A stretch of DNA of 64,000 nt, taken from Klenkia taihuensis (GTDB lineage Bacteria > Actinomycetota > Actinomycetes > Mycobacteriales > Geodermatophilaceae). Numbering within the stretch: the first letter of the stretch is position 1; each line of letters starts with the position of its first letter. The DNA is taken from positions 1 through 64,000 of the forward strand of contig NZ_FOMD01000001.1 of NCBI RefSeq assembly GCF_900112525.1, in the 5' to 3' direction. Below the pieces are notes generated by a model. The model searched no databases. It was not told the DNA's origin and saw only the letters and a list, made by a program, of their open reading frames with translations. Shown piece after piece: positions 16,604 through 24,937 of this stretch. The position numbers were made by a program, and so were the translations under genes.

Positions 16604-19008
16604 CCACCAAGCTGTTCGGCGAGCCGGTCCGCCGGCGCGAGGACCTCCGGCTGATCACCGGGCGCGGCCGGTACACCGACGACATCGGCCACGGCGCGCT
16701 CGCCGCCGCCTTCGTCCGCAGCCCCTACGCGCACGCCCGGATCACCGGCATCGACGTCAACGGGGCGCTGGACGTCGAGGGCGTCGTCGCCGTCTACACC
16801 TACGAGGACCTGGTCGGCCCGATGGCCGAGCCGTTGCCCGTGCTCATCCCGCACCCGCAGCTGACCGCACCCCGCACCGGCTACCCGCTGGCCCGCGACG
16901 TCGTGCAGCACGTCGGCGAGGCCGTGGTCATGGTCGTCGCGACCGACCGGTACGTCGCCGAGGACGTCTGCGACCGCATCGTCGTCACCTACGAGGAGCT
17001 GCCGGTCGTCGTCGGCGTCGACGCCGCCCGGGAAGCCGCGCACGCCGTGCACGAGGACGTGCCCGACAACGTCGCTGCCCGGCACCACCAGGAGACCGGG
17101 GACGTCGAGGCCGCGCTGGCCGCCTCGACGCACACGCTGAGCTTCACCCAGTACATCGAGCGCAGCGCCTGCATGCCCATGGAGGGCAAGGGCGTGCACG
17201 CGGTCTGGGACCACGACGACGCCTCGCTGCGGGTGCACACCTCCACCCAGGCCTCCACCTCGGTGCGCGCGGCCATCGCGGCCAAGCTGCAGCTGTCGCT
17301 GGAGAAGGTCGAGGTCGTGGCACCCGACGTCGGCGGCGGGTTCGGCGTCAAGATCGTGCACCCGTGGCCCGAGGAGCTGCTCGTGCCCATGGCCGCCATC
17401 GCGCTGGGCCAGCCGGTGCACTGGGCCGAGGACCGCCGCGAGCACTTCATCTCCTCCGCGCACGAGCGCGAGCAGCGCCAGGAGATCACCGTCGGCTACG
17501 ACGACGAGGGCCGGGTCACCGCGCTCGACGTCCGGGGCTGGCACGACAACGGCGCGTACACGCCCTACGGGATCATCGTGCCGATCGTGACGGCCACCCA
17601 GCTGGTCGGCCCGTACGCCATCCCGGTCTACCGGGTGCGCATCGACAGCGTCTACACCAACACCGTCATCGTGACGCCCTACCGCGGCGCCGGCCGGCCC
17701 CAGGGCTGCTACGCCATGGAGCGGACGATGGACCGGATCGCCCAGGACCTCGGCCTGGACCGCGCCGAGGTGCGCCGGCGCAACCTGATCCGGCCCGACC
17801 AGTTCCCCTACGACCACCACCTGACGTTCCAGGACGGCCGGCCGGTCATCTACGACTCGGGCAACTACGAGGGCCTGCTCGACAAGCTCGTCGCCCTGGT
17901 CGGCTGGGACTCGATGGACGCCCGGCGCGAGGAGGCGGCGTCGCGCGGCAAGCAGCTCGGTGTCGGCATGGCCATGTACGTCGAGGGCACCGGCCCCGGC
18001 CCCTACGAGGGCGGCCACGTGCAGGTGCTCGGCAGCGGCAAGGTGCTGGTCTCCACCGGCCTCACCTCGCAGGGCCAGGGCCACGAGACCGCGTTCGCCC
18101 AGATCGTCGCGCACGAGCTCGGCGTCCCGATCGAGGACGTCGAGGTCACCACCGGCGACACCCGGCGCTTCGGCTACGCGGTGGGCACCTTCGCCTCCCG
18201 CGCCGCGGTGATGAGCGGCAACGCCATCGCGCTGGCCGCCCGCGGGGTGCGGGCCAAGGCGCTGCGCATCGCCGCCGACGTGCTCGAGGCCGACGTCGAG
18301 GACCTCGAGATCGACGAGGGCCTGGTCCAGGTCAAGGGCACCCCGGGCGCCTCGATCCCGCTGCGCACCGTCGCCGTCCTCTCCAACCCGCTGCGGTACG
18401 CCTTCGACGAGGCCGCCCGGCAGGCCACCCAGTTCGCCGGGCCCGGCGACGACTCCAAGCCGCCGGTCGCCGTCGGCGACGCCCCCGGCCTGGAGCACGT
18501 CGACTACTACTCCCCCATCCGGTCGACCTTCGCCTCCGGCGCGCACGCCGCCGTGGTCGAGATCGACCCGACCACGTGGGAGATCGACGTCGTCGACTAC
18601 GCCGTGGTCCACGACTGCGGCAACATCGTCAACCCGATGATCGTCGAGGGCCAGGTCCACGGCGGGGTCGCCCAGGGCGTGGGCGGTGCGCTCTACGAGC
18701 GGATGGCCTACGACGCCGACGGCCAGCTGCAGAACGCCTCGTTCATGGACTTCCTCATGCCCTACGCCAGCGAGGTCCCCGACGTGGTCATCGACCACCA
18801 GGAGACCCCGTCGCCGCTGAACCCGCTGGGCCTCAAGGGCGCCGGCGAGGCCGGCGTCATCCCGGGCACCGCGTGCATCGCCTCGGCCATCGAGGACGCC
18901 GTCGGCCGGCGCATCGCCGCCATGCCCATCTCCCCCACCGAGCTCTACGACCTGGTCCGCGACCCCGACGCGGAGCGGGTCCCCACCCGAGAAGGAGCAC
19001 CTGCGTGA
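16600..19008 (+). CDS. Molybdenum hydroxylase molybdopterin-binding subunit (CoxL-like), candidate uracil dehydrogenase
   Basis: Protein of 802 aa, the large catalytic subunit. GGGFG (245-249) and PYRGAGRPQG (360-369) bind the molybdopterin cytosine dinucleotide cofactor, and the catalytic glutamate is E750 in LKGAGEAGVIPG. The AYRCSFR loop of true (form I) CO dehydrogenase is absent, so CO is not the substrate. Such enzymes hydroxylate N-heterocycles with water-derived oxygen. Uracil to barbiturate fits the neighbouring uracil-type permease and the co-regulated barbiturase-family gene. ATGA overlap upstream, GTGA overlap downstream. Confidence 0.93.
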   Translation: MTTKLFGEPVRRREDLRLITGRGRYTDDIGHGALAAAFVRSPYAHARITGIDVNGALDVEGVVAVYTYEDLVGPMAEPLPVLIPHPQLTAPRTGYPLARDVVQHVGEAVVMVVATDRYVAEDVCDRIVVTYEELPVVVGVDAAREAAHAVHEDVPDNVAARHHQETGDVEAALAASTHTLSFTQYIERSACMPMEGKGVHAVWDHDDASLRVHTSTQASTSVRAAIAAKLQLSLEKVEVVAPDVGGGFGVKIVHPWPEELLVPMAAIALGQPVHWAEDRREHFISSAHEREQRQEITVGYDDEGRVTALDVRGWHDNGAYTPYGIIVPIVTATQLVGPYAIPVYRVRIDSVYTNTVIVTPYRGAGRPQGCYAMERTMDRIAQDLGLDRAEVRRRNLIRPDQFPYDHHLTFQDGRPVIYDSGNYEGLLDKLVALVGWDSMDARREEAASRGKQLGVGMAMYVEGTGPGPYEGGHVQVLGSGKVLVSTGLTSQGQGHETAFAQIVAHELGVPIEDVEVTTGDTRRFGYAVGTFASRAAVMSGNAIALAARGVRAKALRIAADVLEADVEDLEIDEGLVQVKGTPGASIPLRTVAVLSNPLRYAFDEAARQATQFAGPGDDSKPPVAVGDAPGLEHVDYYSPIRSTFASGAHAAVVEIDPTTWEIDVVDYAVVHDCGNIVNPMIVEGQVHGGVAQGVGGALYERMAYDADGQLQNASFMDFLMPYASEVPDVVIDHQETPSPLNPLGLKGAGEAGVIPGTACIASAIEDAVGRRIAAMPISPTELYDLVRDPDAERVPTREGAPA

Positions 19009-19691
19009 AGCTCGACGGCACCGCCACCCTGTCCGCCCCGCCGGCGGAGGTGTGGGCGGCGATCACCGACCCGGCCGTGCTGGCCCGCACCATCCCCGGC
19101 TGCCAGGGGCTGGAGCGCACCGGCGAGGACGAGTACGCGATGACCGTCTCGGTCGGCGTCGGCGCCATCCGCGGGGTCTACGCCGGCGAGGTGAAGCTCA
19201 CCGACAAGGAGCAGCCCACCCGGTACGTCATGCACGCCTCCGGCTCGGGCGGTCCGGGCTCGGTGCGGGCCACCGTGCCGATCACGCTGGAGGCCGTCGA
19301 CGGCGGCACGAAGCTCAGCTACGACGCCGACGCGGTCGTCGGCGGCGCGGTCGCCGGCGTCGGCCAGCGGATGATCACCGGGGTGGCCAAGCGGCTGGCC
19401 GGGCAGTTCTTCTCCGCCATCGACGCCGAGCTGACCGGCACGGCCCCGGCCGCGCAGGCGCCGGCGAACGCGGACGTGACCCCGTCGGCGGCTGCCGTCA
19501 GCGACACCGCGGTGCACGGCGGGTCGTCCCCCGAGACCACCCCGTCGGCAGCCCCCACCCGGTTCGCGGCCCCCGCGGCCGGCGGCGGCGCCGGTGCGGC
19601 CCCGGCCGAGCTGGCCCTGGCCGCCGTGGGCGGTGGCGTGCTCACCCTGCTCGGCGTCCTCGTCGGCTACCTCCTGGGCCGCCGCAGCTGA
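19005..19691 (+). CDS. CoxG-like SRPBCC protein with C-terminal membrane anchor
   Basis: Protein of 228 aa. Residues 1-150 form a CoxG/START-like domain (LDGTATLSAPPAEVWAAITDP, IPGCQGLE). An alanine/proline/threonine-rich linker follows, then a single transmembrane segment (about 200-223) with a GRRS end. CoxG in Oligotropha anchors the related CO dehydrogenase to the membrane; the same recruiting role is plausible here and would couple uracil oxidation to the respiratory chain. GAAGGAG precedes the GTG start, which overlaps the coxL-like stop. Confidence 0.85.
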   Translation: MKLDGTATLSAPPAEVWAAITDPAVLARTIPGCQGLERTGEDEYAMTVSVGVGAIRGVYAGEVKLTDKEQPTRYVMHASGSGGPGSVRATVPITLEAVDGGTKLSYDADAVVGGAVAGVGQRMITGVAKRLAGQFFSAIDAELTGTAPAAQAPANADVTPSAAAVSDTAVHGGSSPETTPSAAPTRFAAPAAGGGAGAAPAELALAAVGGGVLTLLGVLVGYLLGRRS

Positions 19692-19707
19692 TCCCCTGCC
19701 ACCCCCG

Positions 19708-19784
19708 CAGTTGATCATCGTCAGCTGCAGGCGGCACGCGCCGGCCGACGGCGTGTCCCGCCTGCGGATGACGATGATCAACTG
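19708..19784. repeat. Long palindromic repeat with GTTGATCA ends
   Basis: CAGTTGATCATCGTCA at the left end is matched by its exact reverse complement at the right end (19769-19784), with further imperfect pairing inward (GCAGGCGG). It follows the CoxG-like gene and can act as its terminator. The GTTGATCA termini are shared with the palindromic repeats at 22423 and 61588, so this may be a distant member of the same family. Confidence 0.65.
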
Positions 19785-19804
19785 ACGGTGCCAGGATGCG
19801 GGTC

Positions 19805-20263
19805 GTGAGCGACCCGGTTCCGCCCTCGCAGCTGCGGGTGTCCGACGCCGACCGCGCGCTGGTCGAGACCCGGCTGCGGCGGGCGGTCGAGGTCGGCCAG
19901 CTGGAGCTGCGCGAGTTCGACGAGCGCGCCCGCCTGGTCTGGGCCGCGCGCACCCGCGGCGACCTCGACGCCGTCACCGCCGACCTCGGCCCCCTGCCCT
20001 CCCCCGAGGTGACCGCCGCGTCGGTGCACCCGGCCCGGCGCGACCGGTCCGCGGTGTTCAGCGACACCGGCGGCGGCACCGCGATGCGGGTCCTCACCAT
20101 CATCTGGGCCTGCGTGCTGGTGGTGAACGTCGTGACCTGGGCCGCGGTCAGCCTCGGCACCGCCGACCTGGTCTTCCCGTGGCCGCTGTTCGTCACCGCC
20201 CCGGGCGCGGTGCTGCTCACCCTCTACGTCGCCGGCATCGGCCGGCCGGAGGAGAAGGACTGA
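19805..20263 (+). CDS. DUF1707 (SHOCT-like) membrane protein
   Basis: Protein of about 152 aa. Residues 10-60 match the DUF1707 pattern (LRVSDADRALVETRLRRAV, then LELREFDERARLVWAARTRGDL). Two transmembrane segments follow near the C-terminus (about 96-117 and 127-148). Function unknown; DUF1707 is common in actinobacterial membrane or stress proteins. An ATG at 19796 would add three residues, but CAGGAT (19792-19797) looks like a -10 box ending 7 bases before the GTG at 19805, favouring a leaderless GTG start. Confidence 0.72.
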   Translation: MSDPVPPSQLRVSDADRALVETRLRRAVEVGQLELREFDERARLVWAARTRGDLDAVTADLGPLPSPEVTAASVHPARRDRSAVFSDTGGGTAMRVLTIIWACVLVVNVVTWAAVSLGTADLVFPWPLFVTAPGAVLLTLYVAGIGRPEEKD

Positions 20264-20345
20264 TCCGTCCGGCTCCTCGACGGGTGGTCCGCGGCGGGCT
20301 CGGGCATGGTGTGGCGAGCCGCAACCCCCACCAGGAGGTCCAGAC

Positions 20346-21551
20346 ATGGGCAACTCAGTAGGAAACGCACTCGGGGACGTCGTCGCGTTCCTGCCCAAGC
20401 TGCTGCTGGCGGTGATCATCCTCGTCGTCGGCTACTTCGTCGCCAAGGCGCTGGAGAAGCTGCTGACGAAGGTGCTGGAGAAGGTCGGCTTCGACCGGGC
20501 CGTCGAGCGCGGCGGCGTCCGCAAGCTGCTGCAGGGCAGCCAGTACGACGCCTCGGCGATCCTCGCGAAGATCCTCTTCTACGCGGTGATGCTGTTCGTC
20601 CTGTCCACCGCCTTCGGCGTGTTCGGGCAGAACCCGATCAGCGACTACCTCGCCGCGATCATCGGCTACCTGCCCAAGGTCTTCGTCGCGATCCTCATCC
20701 TGGTGATCGCCGCGGCCGTCGCCGCCGCCGTCCGGCTGGTCGTGCAGAACGCGCTGGGGTCGCTGTCCTACGCCCGCACCCTGGCCACCGCCGCCTCGAC
20801 CGTCGTCCTGGCCCTCGGCATCATCGCCGCGCTCGACCAGCTCGAGATCGCGCAGAACGTGGTCAACGCCGTCCTCTACGCGATCCTGGTCGCCGTCGTC
20901 GGCGTCGTCGTGGTGGCCGTCGGCGGCGGCGGCATCGTGCCGATGCGGCAGCGCTGGGAGAACGCGCTGAGCAAGGTCGAGGCCGAGGCGCCGAACATGC
21001 GCCGCGAGGCGCAGGCCGCGCGGCCGGCGTCGGAGGTGCTGCAGGCCGAGGCCGACCGGATCGCCGCCGAGCAGCGCCGCATCCGGGAGGAGCGCGAGGC
21101 CGCCGAGCGCGCCCGCCAGGAGGCCGAGCGGGCCGAGGCCGAGCGCCAGCGCGCCCAGCAGGCCGAGGCCGAGCGGATGGCGGCCGAGCGGGCCGCCGCC
21201 GAGCGTGCCGCGCAGGAGCGGGCCGTCGCCCCGGCCGCCGCGCCCTACCCGCCGCAGCCTGCCGACCAGCACCCCACCCAGGTCTACGACCCGCAGTCGA
21301 TGACCCCGCCGCCGACGTCCGAGGAGCACTACGGCCAGCAGTACGGGTCGCCGCAGCCCTGGTCGGGCGGCACGCCGTCCGGTGGGTCGACCGCCTCCTC
21401 GGCCGCGCCCGACCCCTACCAGGCCTACGACCGGCCGGCGGAGGAGCCGCCGATCTGGGCCGAGGAGCAGCCGCGCACCGACGAGCCCGGCACCGCCCAG
21501 CTGCCGCGGATCACCGACGAGCAGCACCCCCGGGACGACGACCGCCGCTGA
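20346..21551 (+). CDS. CmpX/TM-helix-repeat membrane protein with charged coiled-coil tail
   Basis: Protein of 401 aa. The first ~205 residues hold about five hydrophobic helices with the conserved 'TM_helix' pattern found in small mechanosensitive-channel-like proteins (LPKLLLAVIILVVGYFVAK and GYLPKVFVAILILVIAAAVA). Residues about 215-300 are a highly charged Glu/Arg/Ala coiled coil. The remainder is a Pro/Gln/Tyr-rich, probably disordered cytoplasmic tail. It may be a membrane channel or scaffold. AGGAGGT lies 7 bases before the ATG. Monocistronic as far as can be seen. Confidence 0.78.
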   Translation: MGNSVGNALGDVVAFLPKLLLAVIILVVGYFVAKALEKLLTKVLEKVGFDRAVERGGVRKLLQGSQYDASAILAKILFYAVMLFVLSTAFGVFGQNPISDYLAAIIGYLPKVFVAILILVIAAAVAAAVRLVVQNALGSLSYARTLATAASTVVLALGIIAALDQLEIAQNVVNAVLYAILVAVVGVVVVAVGGGGIVPMRQRWENALSKVEAEAPNMRREAQAARPASEVLQAEADRIAAEQRRIREEREAAERARQEAERAEAERQRAQQAEAERMAAERAAAERAAQERAVAPAAAPYPPQPADQHPTQVYDPQSMTPPPTSEEHYGQQYGSPQPWSGGTPSGGSTASSAAPDPYQAYDRPAEEPPIWAEEQPRTDEPGTAQLPRITDEQHPRDDDRR

Positions 21552-21589
21552 CGGGAACACCCCGGCCGCGGGGGGCGCTGGCACCAGGC

Positions 21590-22411
21590 ATGTCGAAGAC
21601 CTGGTTCATCACCGGCGCCTCCCGCGGTTTCGGCCGCGCCTGGACGATCGCCGCCCTCGAGCGCGGTGACTCCGTCGCCGCCACCGTCCGCGACACCGCC
21701 TCGCTGGAGGACGTCGTCGCCCGGTTCGGTGATCGCGTCCTCCCCGTGCAGCTCGACGTCGACGACCGCGCGGCCGTCTTCGCCGCCGTCGAGCGGGCGC
21801 ACGCCCACTTCGGCCGGCTCGACGTCGTGGTCAACAACGCCGGCTACGGCCAGTTCGGCATGGTCGAGGAGGTCTCCGAGGCCGAGGCGCGGGCGCAGTT
21901 CGAGACCAACGTCTTCGGCGCGCTGTGGGTCACCCAGGCCGCGCTGCCGTTCCTGCGCGAGCAGGGCTCGGGCCACGTGCTGCAGGTGTCCAGCATCGGC
22001 GGCATCTCCGCCTTCCCGAACATCGGCATCTACAACGCCTCGAAGTGGGCGCTGGAGGGCTTCTCCCAGGCGCTGGCCGCGGAGGTCGCCGACTTCGGCA
22101 TCCACGTCACGCTGATCGAGCCGGGCGGCTTCGACACCGACTGGCCCGGCGCCTCGGCCAAGCACGCCACCCCGAACCCGGCCTACGACGACTTCCGGGT
22201 CAAGGCCGCCGAGCAGCGCAAGGCCCGGGTCGCGACCCCCGGCGACCCGGAGGCGTCCGCCGCCGCCGTCCTGCAGCTCGTGGACAGCGAGGCCCCGCCG
22301 CTGCGGGTCTTCTTCGGCACCGCGCCGCTGGGCATCGCGACGAAGGACTACGAGTCGCGGCTGCAGGGCTGGCGCGACACCCAGCACCTCGCCGAGCTCG
22401 CCCAGGGCTGA
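21590..22411 (+). CDS. Short-chain dehydrogenase/reductase
   Basis: Protein of 273 aa, classical SDR. It has the cofactor loop TGASRGFGRA near the N-terminus, NNAGYGQFG, and the catalytic S...Y-x-x-x-K (VSSIGG, IYNASKWAL). The pattern FGMVEEVSEAEARAQFETNVFGALWVTQAALP places it with NADP-dependent oxidoreductases of the retinol/17-beta-hydroxysteroid dehydrogenase-like group. Substrate unknown. Followed immediately by a palindromic repeat. Confidence 0.85.
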   Translation: MSKTWFITGASRGFGRAWTIAALERGDSVAATVRDTASLEDVVARFGDRVLPVQLDVDDRAAVFAAVERAHAHFGRLDVVVNNAGYGQFGMVEEVSEAEARAQFETNVFGALWVTQAALPFLREQGSGHVLQVSSIGGISAFPNIGIYNASKWALEGFSQALAAEVADFGIHVTLIEPGGFDTDWPGASAKHATPNPAYDDFRVKAAEQRKARVATPGDPEASAAAVLQLVDSEAPPLRVFFGTAPLGIATKDYESRLQGWRDTQHLAELAQG

Positions 22412-22422
22412 CCCCGGCCGCT

Positions 22423-22516
22423 CAGCGTTGATCAGGGGAGTTGATCCACGTCCGTCCTGGTGCACGAGATCTGGTGAACCAGGACGGAGTTCGATCAACC
22501 TCCCTGATCAACGCTG
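22423..22516. repeat. Interspersed palindromic repeat, complete copy
   Basis: A 94-base imperfect palindrome centred on AGATCT (22468-22473). Each arm runs from CAGCGTTGATCAGGG through GTTGATC to CGTCCTGGT. The outer half-arm is almost identical to the right arm of the element at 61588-61653. It lies between convergent genes, so it could also terminate transcription. No encoded protein. Confidence 0.8.
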
Positions 22517-22528
22517 CACAGGGAGGGG

Positions 22529-23968
22529 TCAGCGGCGGCGGGAGGGACGGCGGCCGATGACGCCCGCGGCGGCGTCGGCCAGGAGCGAGCCCACCGTCTC
22601 CTCGGCGTCCGGCCGGTTGGCGCCGATGCCGCCCGAGGGCCCGCGCTTGGCCCAGCCCACGACGTAGGTGCCGGCCGGCGCGCCGGTGACCCGGCCGGCC
22701 TCGTGCGGCACCCGCCCGGTCCCGGCGTCGAAGGGCAGGCCCGGCAGCTCGGTGCCGCGGTGGCCGATCGCCCGCACCACCAGCTCGGCGGGCACGGTGA
22801 CGTCGCCCTCGGAGGAGCCCAGCACGATGCCGGTGACCCGGCCGTCCTCGCCCACCAGCTCGCGGGTGGCCTGGCCGAAGGCGAACACGATGCGCCGGCC
22901 CGGCTCCGGCGGTGCGGCGAGGTCGTCGTCGAAGCGGTCCAGGCCGGCGAACAGCTCGGCCTTGGACCCGGGCGGGGCGTCGTCGGGCGCCTTGCCCGAC
23001 AGCACGGTGCGCACGCCGGGCAGGTGGGTGAGCGCGCGCAGCTCCGACGAGCTGCAGGCGGCGTCCTCGGCCCCGCGCCGGCCCACCACCACCACCTCGC
23101 GCAGCGCGCTGGTGCGCAGCGCCTCGAGCGTCGCCGGCGAGGTCGCGGTACCGGTCAGCCGGCCGGGGTCGGAGGACAGCATGCGGGCGACGTCCAGGGC
23201 CACGTTGCCGGTGCCGACGACGACCACCCGGCGCACCTGCGACAGGTCCACGGGCGCGGCCTCGGGGTGGCCGGTGTACCAGTTGACGACCTCGCGGGCC
23301 GAGACGCTGCCCGCGAGCTCGTCGCCGGGGACGTCGAGGGCGCGGTCCCCAGCGGCCCCGGTCGCGTAGAGGACGGCGTCGTAGCGGCGGGCCAGCTCGG
23401 CGGGGTTGACGTCGCGGCCGACCTCGACGCCGGTGCGCAGGGTGACGCGCGGGTGGTCCAGGACGGCGGAGGTGTGCTCCAGCACGCGGCGGGTGCCCGG
23501 GTGGTCGGGGGCCACCCCCCAGCGGGCCAGGCCACCGGGGTGGGCCAGCCGCTCCAGGAAGGTCACCCGCGCCTCGGTGGCGCGCAGCACCGACTGCGCC
23601 GCGTAGACCGCGGCCGGGCCGGTGCCCACGATCGCGACCTCGAGCCGGCCGATGGCCGACAGGTCGACGGTCGGGAAGCGCGGGGCGTCCCACACCGGGG
23701 CGGCCGGGGCGTCGGGCCGGGTGAACCAGTCGGCGTTGACCTGCGCGTACACCTGCTGCTCGGGGCGCAGCAGCCAGGTCGGGGCGATGGCGTCGACCGG
23801 GCAGGCGTCGGCGCAGGCACCGCAGTCGATGCAGGTCCGCGGGTCGACGTAGAGCGTCTCGGTCTGCCCGAACCCGGGCTCGTCCGGGGTGGGGTGGATG
23901 CAGTTGACCGGGCAGACCGAGACGCAGGAGGCGTCCGAGCAGCAGTTCTGGGTGATCGCGAACGCCAT
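22529..23968 (-). CDS. Ferredoxin-fused ferredoxin-NADP+ reductase (FprB-type)
   Basis: Protein of 479 aa. The N-terminal ~65 residues are a bacterial ferredoxin with two cluster motifs: C9/C10, C15, C19, C23 and C46-x2-C-x2-C-x3-C56. From residue 108 an adrenodoxin-reductase-like flavoprotein begins, with the FAD loop GTGPAAVYA (115-123) and a second Rossmann loop VVGTGNVALDVAR for NADPH. It moves electrons from NADPH to ferredoxin and on to an oxygenase. It starts 10 bases after the stop of the diiron-oxygenase gene upstream, so it is the obvious reductant for that enzyme. Confidence 0.92.
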   Translation of the reverse strand: MAFAITQNCCSDASCVSVCPVNCIHPTPDEPGFGQTETLYVDPRTCIDCGACADACPVDAIAPTWLLRPEQQVYAQVNADWFTRPDAPAAPVWDAPRFPTVDLSAIGRLEVAIVGTGPAAVYAAQSVLRATEARVTFLERLAHPGGLARWGVAPDHPGTRRVLEHTSAVLDHPRVTLRTGVEVGRDVNPAELARRYDAVLYATGAAGDRALDVPGDELAGSVSAREVVNWYTGHPEAAPVDLSQVRRVVVVGTGNVALDVARMLSSDPGRLTGTATSPATLEALRTSALREVVVVGRRGAEDAACSSSELRALTHLPGVRTVLSGKAPDDAPPGSKAELFAGLDRFDDDLAAPPEPGRRIVFAFGQATRELVGEDGRVTGIVLGSSEGDVTVPAELVVRAIGHRGTELPGLPFDAGTGRVPHEAGRVTGAPAGTYVVGWAKRGPSGGIGANRPDAEETVGSLLADAAAGVIGRRPSRRR

Positions 23969-23978
23969 GGGGTGCCCC

Positions 23979-24911
23979 TCAGAGCATGTGCAGGCGGCGG
24001 TAGATCGCCTTGGCCGGGGCGGTGAGCATGCCGCACTCGCCCAGGAAGGTCATCAGGTGCCGGCTGCTGGTCCGCATCATCGCGTGGTGGTGCTTGTTCG
24101 CCGCGGCCTCGCGCTCGGCGCGGTCGGCGTCCAGGCCGGCAGCGGTGTAGACGTCGCGGTGCACCAGGTTGGTGACCACGACGGCGGTCACGATCGCCAG
24201 CAGGGTGGCGGTGGTGCGCCGGCGCGGGGCGCTGATGCCCTCGAGGCTCTCCCGCATCTCCTGCCGGGCGTAGGTCATGTGCCGGGACTCCTCGACCACG
24301 TGGATCCGGCTCGTGGTGCGGATGAGCGGCAGCACGTCCTCACCGCGCATCCAGTCGCGCTGCATGACGTCGAGGACCTCCTCGGCCACCAGCGCCGCCC
24401 CGAAGGCGCGCTCGCCGTCGGCGAAGGTCTTGAAGAACCGGCCCAGCTCGATGCCGCTGCGCTTGGGCGCGTAGCCGGTGGCGCCGAGCTTCTCGCAGGC
24501 CCGGGCGAACATCAGCGAGTGCCGGCACTCGTCGGCGATCTCGGTGAGCGCGAACTGGAAGTCCTTGCGGGTGGTGTCACCGGCGTAGTGCTCCCGCAGC
24601 AGCATCTGCTGCAGGATCATCTCGAACCAGATGCCGGTGCTCATGATCGAGGCGACCTCGTGCCGGGTCAGCGTGACCCGCTGCTCCTCGGTCATCTCGT
24701 CCCACAGCTCCGTCCCGTACAGCGTGCTCCACTCGGGGTTCAGCCCGTGCAGGGCCGGGTCGAGCGGCTCGTCCCAGTCGACCTCGGTGGTGGGGTCGTA
24801 GGAGAGCTGGCGGGAGGAGTCCAGCAGCCTCGCTGCGACCGCCTCGCCGTCGCGGTCGGCGGCCGAGAAGGCGGCGGACAGCTGGTCGGTGCGCGGCAGC
24901 GTGCTGGTCAT
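23979..24911 (-). CDS. AurF-family diiron oxygenase
   Basis: Protein of 310 aa resembling the AurF (p-aminobenzoate N-oxygenase) branch of ferritin-like diiron proteins. The ligand-bearing helices are visible as ALTEIADECRHSLMFA, VVEESRHMTYAR and the later HHH of NKHHHAMM. AurF relatives oxidise amines to nitro or hydroxylamine groups or hydroxylate other substrates; the substrate here is unknown. GGAGGG lies about 8 bases before the ATG at 24911. It is the first gene of an operon with the ferredoxin-fused reductase. A 17-base palindrome sits 26 bases upstream of the start. Confidence 0.8.
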   Translation of the reverse strand: MTSTLPRTDQLSAAFSAADRDGEAVAARLLDSSRQLSYDPTTEVDWDEPLDPALHGLNPEWSTLYGTELWDEMTEEQRVTLTRHEVASIMSTGIWFEMILQQMLLREHYAGDTTRKDFQFALTEIADECRHSLMFARACEKLGATGYAPKRSGIELGRFFKTFADGERAFGAALVAEEVLDVMQRDWMRGEDVLPLIRTTSRIHVVEESRHMTYARQEMRESLEGISAPRRRTTATLLAIVTAVVVTNLVHRDVYTAAGLDADRAEREAAANKHHHAMMRTSSRHLMTFLGECGMLTAPAKAIYRRLHML

Positions 24912-24937
24912 GGGATCGACCCTCCGTGATGGTTGCG

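Noticed and set aside
15204-19691. Aerobic CO dehydrogenase operon (coxMSLG)
   Set aside because: The large subunit lacks the AYRCSFR active-site loop of form I CO dehydrogenase, and the cluster starts with a uracil-type permease.
22423-22516. CRISPR repeat or attachment site
   Set aside because: Only two related copies far apart, each a single palindrome without spacers; no cas genes, integrase or tRNA next to it.
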